Source of the DNA: Gaiellasilicea sp963784895
GTDB lineage: Bacteria > Actinomycetota > Thermoleophilia > Gaiellales > Gaiellaceae
Assembly (NCBI GenBank): GCA_963784895.1
Contig: CAWATM010000009.1
Location: forward strand, 171,045 to 235,044
Length of the DNA: 64,000 nucleotides
Direction: 5' to 3'
In this document: one piece after another, positions 60,071 through 64,000 of the stretch
Position numbering within the stretch: the stretch's first letter is position 1
Layout of the letters: every line of letters starts with the position of its first letter
The notes under the pieces: generated by a model
What the model saw: only the letters and a program-made list of their open reading frames with translations
What the model was told of the DNA's origin: nothing
Databases searched by the model: none
Program-made: the position numbers and the translations under genes

Positions 60071-60097
60071 AACGAAAAGCCGCCTGAGGGCGGCTTT
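60071..60097 (-). terminator. Intrinsic terminator behind the tRNA-Asp fragment
   Basis: On the minus strand AAAGCCGCC, loop CTCA, GGCGGCTTT, then TCGTT: a 9-bp GC-rich stem with a weak T-tract, 6 nt past the tRNA 3' end. The stem's first half is repeated at 60044-60054. It marks the ancestral tRNA downstream flank. Confidence 0.65.
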
Positions 60098-60102
60098 CGG
60101 AG

Positions 60103-60149
60103 CGGGAGCGACGGGACTCGAACCCGCGACCTCCGGCGTGACAGGCCGG
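60103..60149 (-). tRNA. 3' fragment of tRNA-Asp(GTC), probable attachment-site copy
   Basis: Reading the minus strand from 60149: the anticodon arm CCGGC-CTGTCAC-GCCGG (anticodon GTC), variable loop AGGTC, T-arm GCGGG-TTCGAGT-CCCGT and acceptor 3' strand CGCTCCC plus discriminator G at 60103. Everything 5' of the anticodon stem (D-arm, acceptor 5' strand) is missing. The sequence beyond 60149 does not fold into it. This is the usual remnant left when an element integrates into the 3' half of a tRNA gene; the intact gene should lie beyond the right end of the element. Confidence 0.8.
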
Positions 60150-60157
60150 ATCTTGAG

Positions 60158-60252
60158 TTCCCCGCATCTCCCCGAACTACCACGCATCACCACGATTAGC
60201 AGGCATTTGAGGGCTGCACTTCCACGATCCTCCATGCACTACCATGCACGAC
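60158..60252. repeat. Short direct repeats next to the tRNA fragment (possible integrase arm sites)
   Basis: Imperfect copies of CC(A/C)(C/T)GCAT follow one another: CCCCGCATC (60160), ACCACGCATC (60178), ACCACGATTA (60189), TCCACGATCC (60221), TCCATGCACT (60231) and ACCATGCACG (60241). Tyrosine recombinases bind such arm-type repeats beside the core att site. No coding function is apparent here. Confidence 0.45.
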
Positions 60253-60352
60253 CCCGACTCTCCTGCCCCGTGAGTGCCCCATCGATGTGGTTCCGGACCA
60301 GTGAGTTCCCGGTTCGAACGATCGTCGCGACGCCTGGGCGACACGTAGAAGT

Positions 60353-60561
60353 GCATCGTCGCGTAGTACGAGTCACGACAGGGGACGGGTCGCGCCCACC
60401 ACTCAGGCACGGACACCTGCTCTCTTAGTGGCACGGAAGACCCTGCCGATGCTTTTTTATGCCTAACCCGCGGGAACCGGTCGCAACGGGGGACGGGGTC
60501 GCGCCCGTCAGCCACGTCACGGGGGCACGGATGCTTCTTTTTGGGCACGGACAGCCGTGCC
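60353..60561. repeat. Two copies of the ~110-bp repeat (left array)
   Basis: Copies begin near 60353 and 60461. They share CGCGTAGTAC or CCCGCGGGAACC, ACGGGGTCGCGCCC and the terminal TTGGGCACGGA blocks with the array at 62528-63065. The left copies are more diverged from one another. Open frames across them are repeat-derived and not considered genes. Confidence 0.8.
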
Positions 60562-60586
60562 ACGCCCTCAGATAGATGGTCGTTGA

Positions 60587-60787
60587 CGCGGCGACAGCGC
60601 GGTCGTAATCTGCCTCATCCTGGACACCATTCGCATCGAACTGGACTGGCCTAACAACTCGCGGACTCCGGTCGAGGTTCATGTGATACCTGAACAAGGC
60701 GGTTCGTTCGAGGCTTCCACTATTGACCGGCCGGTGTACTACCCCGAACTCGATGCAGTCGAATCTGGACGAATACAGATGACTTGA
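60587..60787 (+). CDS. Possible small gene without a clear start
   Basis: The frame between the stop at 60584 and the TGA at 60785-60787 encodes LDTIRIELDWPNNSRTPVEV followed by HVIPEQGGSFEASTIDRP and VYYPELDAVESGRIQMT, which looks like real protein (alternating beta pattern, no low complexity). No ATG/GTG/TTG occurs before this segment, so the start may be non-canonical or the 5' end lost. The end overlaps the next start (TTGA). Confidence 0.4.
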   Translation, partial: RGDSAVVICLILDTIRIELDWPNNSRTPVEVHVIPEQGGSFEASTIDRPVYYPELDAVESGRIQMT

Positions 60788-60981
60788 TCGCTGCACTGGC
60801 TCGACTCGCTCGCCTGATGGAGGGAACATTGGCTCCCGATCGTGGGCCCGATGATGAGCAAGGGCGACCAATGCTCCATCTCAGGTGCAAGGAGTCACGC
60901 GCGGGAAGGCTCGTTCTGCTGCTTGATCCAGAGCACAGTGGAGTTCGGCCAATCGTCGTGAAGGTGCCAGCCGGTGCCTGA
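60784..60981 (+). CDS. Small hypothetical protein of the mobile element
   Basis: 65 residues from the TTG at 60784: MIAALARLARLMEGTLAPD, DDEQGRPMLHLRCKESRAGR, LVLLLDPEHSGVRPIVVKVPAGA. Predicted helix then three strands. It overlaps the preceding frame by 4 bp and the next gene by 8 bp, which argues for a genuine operon. No family recognised. Confidence 0.5.
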   Translation: MIAALARLARLMEGTLAPDRGPDDEQGRPMLHLRCKESRAGRLVLLLDPEHSGVRPIVVKVPAGA

Positions 60982-61999
60982 CGAGGCACCGGACTCCGCG
61001 CCAACCGTCGTCGCAGTCGTCGATGACGCGCGACAGGGGGCGGTGGGGCTCCGTGGCGCGGCCATGTGGGTCGCAGGAGCGATCGCAGGCATCCCAACTC
61101 TCGCCATTCTCGCGACGATCTTGAAGCCCCCGGACGGGGCGGCCTTCGAGCCGGTGCTACCGAGCATCGGAATCTTCCTCTCCGTATTGGGCGCACTTCT
61201 CGGCATCGTCGCGCTAGCCCGTGTGTTCGAGCCAGTGATGACCGAAGACGCTGACCTGCGTGGGTCGAGTCTGGGGAGGATTCCAGAGGCCGTAGACGAC
61301 TCGTACGACGCGCTTCTGATCCGAATCCAGGGTGATCATCGCCACGCCGCCTTGGCCCGCACCAGGAGCGCGGACGAGCAGGTCTATGCCGCGCCCGCTG
61401 AGGCTGAGCTTGCGGAAGCCGAACACAGGCTAAAGCAAGCAGAGGAGGCACTAAAGGATGACGCCGCGAATCCTGCCAAGCTGCGATACGCGGCAAAAGC
61501 CCGGATCCGTTTGAGCGCCGCTAGTGCTTCGGCCGCGCAAGCCAAAGGGAGGGCACAGGCGGCGTTACGAGCAAGCGAAGTGGCGAACGCGCATCTCGGA
61601 GACGGCCTGACGATTCGGCGCGCCGCGTTTCAACTCGCTGCGGCTGACACTGTTAGGTCTCGCTACAAGGCTGCGATGGAAAACACGCTTGGCGCGGGCG
61701 CGATCGCCGCCATTGGGATCGCTCTCATCTTGCTTGCCAGCCAGGTGGAAGAGGAGGAACCTGCGTCGCCAAGCCCAGATGCGATCTCCGTGGTCACTCT
61801 GAGACTGAATCCAGTTGGGCAGGCCGAGCTTGGTTGCACCGGCGTTACGAGCCTAGAAGCTCTGCTTCTAAAGGAAGACAAGACAGCGCCCACTGTGATC
61901 ACGTTCCCAGTTACTGGTTGTCCATCGCGCAAGGTCATCTTCCGGCTGGAGAAGAAGCCGCTGGGGAAGCTTGAACCCGAAGCGGCCGTGGGCGGGTAA
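60974..61999 (+). CDS. Membrane-anchored coiled-coil protein of unknown function
   Basis: 341 residues from the GTG at 60974. Two N-terminal membrane helices (AAMWVAGAIAGIPTLAILATIL and SIGIFLSVLGALLGIVALARV) precede a ~110-residue Ala/Glu/Lys coiled coil (AEAELAEAEHRLKQAEEALKDDAANPAKL...). A third helix (TLGAGAIAAIGIALILLASQ) and a small C-terminal beta domain with two cysteines (GCTG, GCPSRK) follow. The topology puts the coiled coil inside and the C-terminal domain outside, or the reverse. The effector-like layout on a mobile element suggests a defence or conjugation role, unproven. Confidence 0.6.
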   Translation: MPDEAPDSAPTVVAVVDDARQGAVGLRGAAMWVAGAIAGIPTLAILATILKPPDGAAFEPVLPSIGIFLSVLGALLGIVALARVFEPVMTEDADLRGSSLGRIPEAVDDSYDALLIRIQGDHRHAALARTRSADEQVYAAPAEAELAEAEHRLKQAEEALKDDAANPAKLRYAAKARIRLSAASASAAQAKGRAQAALRASEVANAHLGDGLTIRRAAFQLAAADTVRSRYKAAMENTLGAGAIAAIGIALILLASQVEEEEPASPSPDAISVVTLRLNPVGQAELGCTGVTSLEALLLKEDKTAPTVITFPVTGCPSRKVIFRLEKKPLGKLEPEAAVGG

Positions 62000-62530
62000 A
62001 GCAGGTCGTCGCGGCAGAGCGGTGCGCGATTCTCGCCGCGGTTGTCAGGCCTTTACGCTGCCTGCCGAGTTGGTCATAGACCTTCTTCATGTAGTAGTCC
62101 GCGAGGAGCGTGCGGAAGTCCTGATCGTCGAGGACGCGCTTGAAATCTCGTCGTTCGCGTCCGTGCGCGTGATGATCGTGCTCATGAAGGTCTTGTCGAA
62201 GGCGAACTGGAAGTTGGCGAGGACATTCTCCTTCGCCTGCACGGCGAGGGTCTGATCCACGACCCACGCCTGCTCGAACTGGTCAAGCAGCACCTGGTCG
62301 GTCACGGTCAAGTTGAGGCCGAACCGCTCGTTGATGATCTCGATGATCTTCGAAAGGTGTTCGGGCTGCTGGTGGTGTTGCGGGCCGCGTCCGTCGAAAA
62401 TCGTGCTTACTTCGCCCTCGCCGCGGTCGAGCGACACGGATCCCTCGAACCTCTTCTCAAGCCGAAGGTGGTTAGCTCGACTTCCTGGCCGAGATCGAGC
62501 CGTCTTCGCGCGAGCCGGGCAGCAGCGTAC
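61951..62530 (-). pseudogene. hsdR: Decayed 3' end of a type I restriction hsdR gene
   Basis: Three minus-strand frames together give the HsdR C-terminal domain: LDLGQEVELT, then RLEKRFEGSVSLDRGEGEV...HLSKIIEIINERFGLNLTVTDQVLLDQFEQAWVVDQTLAVQAKENVLANFQFAFDKTFMSTIITRTDANDE, then DFKRVLDDQDFRTLLADYYMKKVYDQL. At least two frameshifts separate them (one base missing near 62150). The ATPase and nuclease regions are absent; the fragment abuts the repeat array, so the gene was truncated there. Confidence 0.7.
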
Positions 62531-63065
62531 GGGGGGACGGGGTCGCGCCACCAGGTACTCGACCGGGGGCACGGACGCTTCTTTTTTGGGCACGGACGAT
62601 CCGCGCTGTGCCATTTTTGCACTGCCGCGTAGTACCGGTCACGACGGGGGAGGGGTCGCGCCCACCACGCAGGCGGGGGCACGGACACTTCCTCTTTTGG
62701 GCACGGACGATCCTCTCAATGCCTATTTTTGCACTGCCGCGTAGTACCGGTCACGACGGGGGAGGGGTCGCGCCCACCACGCAGGCGGGGGCACGGACAC
62801 TTCCTCTTTTGGGCACGGACGATCCTCTCGATGCCTTCTTTGCATGACCCGCGGGTACCGGTCGCAACGGGGGAACGGGGTCGCGCCCGTCAGCCACGTC
62901 AGGGGGCACGGATGCTTCTTTTTGGGCACGGAAGGCACGGACGAGCCTTCTTTGCATGACCCGCGGGTACCGGTCGCAACGGGGGACGGGGTCGCGCCCG
63001 TCAGCCACGTCAGGGGGCACGGATGCTTCTTTTTGGGCACGGAAGGCACGGACGAGCCTTGACCT
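62528..63065. repeat. Tandem array of ~112-bp repeats (right array)
   Basis: Four full units start at 62619, 62731, 62842 and 62954 (steps 112, 111, 112), plus a partial one from ~62528. Units 1-2 are type A (GCACTGCCGCGTAGTACCGG...CACCACGCAGGCGG) and units 3-4 type B (GCATGACCCGCGGGTACCGG...GTCAGCCACGTCAGG). Both contain ACGGGG(A)GGGGTCGCGCCC-like blocks and end in CTTTTTGGGCACGGA, with GGCACGGA two to three times per unit. Each type is nearly identical within itself, implying recent duplication. No CRISPR-like spacers or integron-like ends. Confidence 0.85.
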
Positions 63066-63189
63066 GCGGACAGCACCGGCTGGGAACGAACCGGACCGCC
63101 ACGACCGGAAGGCCCGCCTCCTTAGACGGGCATTTGCTGGCTAGGCGGCCTTTGCCGGTGCCTCTCGCACTGCCGTGACCGCAACCTTC

Positions 63190-63900
63190 ACTGCGGTGGC
63201 TTCCCTGGGGTCCGGAGTCAAATCGGAACGGCGGGTAGCTGTCGGTCATCAGGCCTGCGTAGGCGACGACGCGGAAAGCCCAGCGGGTGATCCCGAGGAC
63301 GAAGTAAAAGGGGTTGCGGGTAGCGGCGGGTGAAGAGCAGAGTGGACGCCGGCGAGGAGCACGAGCAGACCGATCAGGCCATCAGCGACTCGTAGAACAA
63401 GCCGTTGCCGTCATTCGTCCAGAAAAACCACGGGGACTGCCGCGACGGCTGCGACCATCAGGTAGTGGGGGATCGCGAGCAGCCACCACTTGACGAGGAC
63501 GAGCCCGCGCGAGAGCCGCTCGGGATAGTCGACGTCGAGTCTCGCCGCGTAAGTCGGTTCATCCGAGAGTGAGAAGGGCGGGTATCTGTCGGTCCCGAGA
63601 GAGCTAAAGGAGTAGAAGGCGACGCGCCACGTCCAGCGCAGGACGCCGACGTTGAAGTCGAAGATCCGCCCTGGGGTAGCGGCCGGTGAAGAGAATCGCC
63701 ACGCCTGCGGCGGCCGTGGAGAGCACAAAGCCGATCCAGAGGACGAAGAGAACGATGAAGTGTGGGATCGCGAGCAGCCACTTGAACAGGAAGTGCCACC
63801 GTCCGACGCGGGGATCGAGTTTGCCGGTCAGGCGGATCGCAGACGCGGCTTGCGCGGGGGTCAGACTTGGGGCTTGCTGTGGCTTTGCGTTGTGACTCAT
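63190..63900 (-). pseudogene. Frameshifted DUF4389 membrane protein gene
   Basis: The start at 63900 (AGAGG ribosome site) encodes MSHNAKPQQAPSLTPAQAASAIRLTGKLDPRVGRWHFLFKWLLAIPHFIVLFVLWIGF...ILFTGRYP. An extra base near 63666 shifts the frame; it resumes as IFDFNVGVLRWTWRVAFYSFSSLGTDRYPPFSL...VKWWLLAIPHYLMVAAVAAV, stopping after FLDE. Further shifts recover LIGLLVLLAGV, FYFVLGITRWAFRVVAYAGLMTDSYPPFRFD, the second family repeat. At least three indels are needed, so this copy is probably dead. Confidence 0.75.
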
Positions 63901-63920
63901 GATGACCTCTTTCTAAGTCA

Positions 63921-63968
63921 GACAAAGTTGTCCGGACTATTAAAGCAGACACTAGTGTCTGACGTCAA
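63921..63968 (-). promoter_or_regulatory. Promoter and palindromic operator of the DUF4389 gene
   Basis: Minus strand -35 TTGACG (63968-63963), 18-bp spacer, -10 TTTAAT (63944-63939). The perfect 16-bp palindrome CAGACACTAGTGTCTG (63946-63961) fills the spacer, as for a TetR/MarR-type repressor. A second inverted repeat GACAA-AG-TTGTC lies at 63921-63932, downstream of the -10. The regulator may be encoded just beyond the window. Confidence 0.7.
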
Positions 63969-64000
63969 GGGGGAACGCAGGATGCGTCGACGCACTTGTG

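Larger units (their letters stand above)
60103..64000. mobile_element. One end of an integrated element (right end outside window)
   Basis: The tRNA-Asp 3' fragment orients the junction: chromosome below 60103, inserted DNA above 60149. The interior differs from the rest of the window: low coding density, two arrays of ~110-bp repeats, decayed hsdR and DUF4389 genes, and a set of genes without homologues I can name. No integrase is present in the visible part, so element type (ICE, prophage, island) is open. Confidence 0.6.

Noticed and set aside
60103..60180. Complete tRNA gene
   Set aside because: Only the anticodon stem, variable loop, T-arm and acceptor 3' strand are present; no D-arm or acceptor 5' strand is found within 60 nt upstream on the minus strand.
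60353..60561. Diversity-generating retroelement or retron RNA
   Set aside because: No reverse transcriptase is encoded in the visible part, and differences between copies are not confined to adenines of one copy.
62619..63065. CRISPR array
   Set aside because: Units are ~112 bp and nearly identical over their whole length; there are no short repeats alternating with unique spacers and no cas genes.
62723..63076. Protein with repeated KKKHPCPLTWLTGATP-like segments
   Set aside because: It is simply the translation of the tandem DNA repeat; the indels between A and B units break the frame from unit to unit.

Overview
The window is high-GC DNA with dense, often start-stop-overlapping genes and frequent GTG/TTG starts. 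The gene families (PHO-box-controlled phosphate genes, several large LuxR-type regulators, B12-photoreceptor control, many small secreted proteins of unknown function) suggest a deep-branching actinobacterium. My best guess is Thermoleophilia (Gaiellales/Solirubrobacterales-like). That placement is inferred from protein flavour, not from a marker gene.

Layout. (1) 1-8.9 kb is a phosphate/arsenic island: pstS(partial)-pstC-pstA-pstB-phoU, an ATP-grasp ligase, a second pstS, an autoregulated arsR-arsM pair, and a Pit transporter with its DUF47 partner. Direct repeats of GTTCACC-type heptamers with exact 11-bp periodicity (PHO-box architecture) precede pstS2 and the Pit operon, and a weaker set precedes the ATP-grasp gene. 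(2) 8.9-24.5 kb holds a Rieske oxygenase, a frameshifted DUF389 gene, DUF1206, a large secreted unknown, tag glycosylase, a GH-like TIM-barrel protein, an unusual zinc-ribbon SDR, DUF2237, a SWIM/SNF2 pair (SNF2 frameshifted), and an MMPL transporter. (3) 24.5-36 kb has three secreted proteins in a row, acetyltransferase and reductase-like genes, a three-part AKR/P-loop kinase/HAD-like fusion, SulP, GFA and PIN genes. (4) 36-42.2 kb has a flavoprotein and LuxR pair, a hydrolase, and a second flavoprotein. (5) 42.4-52 kb is the most coherent block. A tightly overlapped minus-strand operon (flavin amine-oxidase-like protein, DUF1365, cyclopropane synthase, PlsC acyltransferase, DUF1295, second CFA-like methyltransferase) diverges from an acyl desaturase. 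It is followed by a CarH/LitR-type B12 photoreceptor with SRPBCC, and by a glycosyltransferase operon whose near-ideal promoter is overlapped by three 11-bp direct repeats of CarH-operator type. The simplest reading is light-controlled remodelling of membrane lipids and (by inference) carotenoid glycosylation. (6) 52.6-55.3 kb is an SsuABC/TauABC-like ABC transporter, followed by a 902-residue LuxR-family ATPase regulator and a cupin/DUF4242/cupin cluster to 59.9 kb.

(7) From about 60.1 kb to the right edge the character changes. A 47-nt 3' fragment of tRNA-Asp (anticodon stem to discriminator) with a terminator marks a likely integration junction. Beyond it lie short integrase-arm-like repeats, about 110-bp repeats in two arrays, a three-gene set of unknown function, a decayed hsdR tail and a decayed DUF4389 gene with an intact promoter/operator. 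I interpret this as one end of an integrated mobile element that continues past the window.

Several otherwise conserved genes (DUF389, SNF2, a 4-TM-like membrane protein, the ABC binding protein) carry single-base indels, mostly insertions. These may be true decay or sequence errors and are marked individually.
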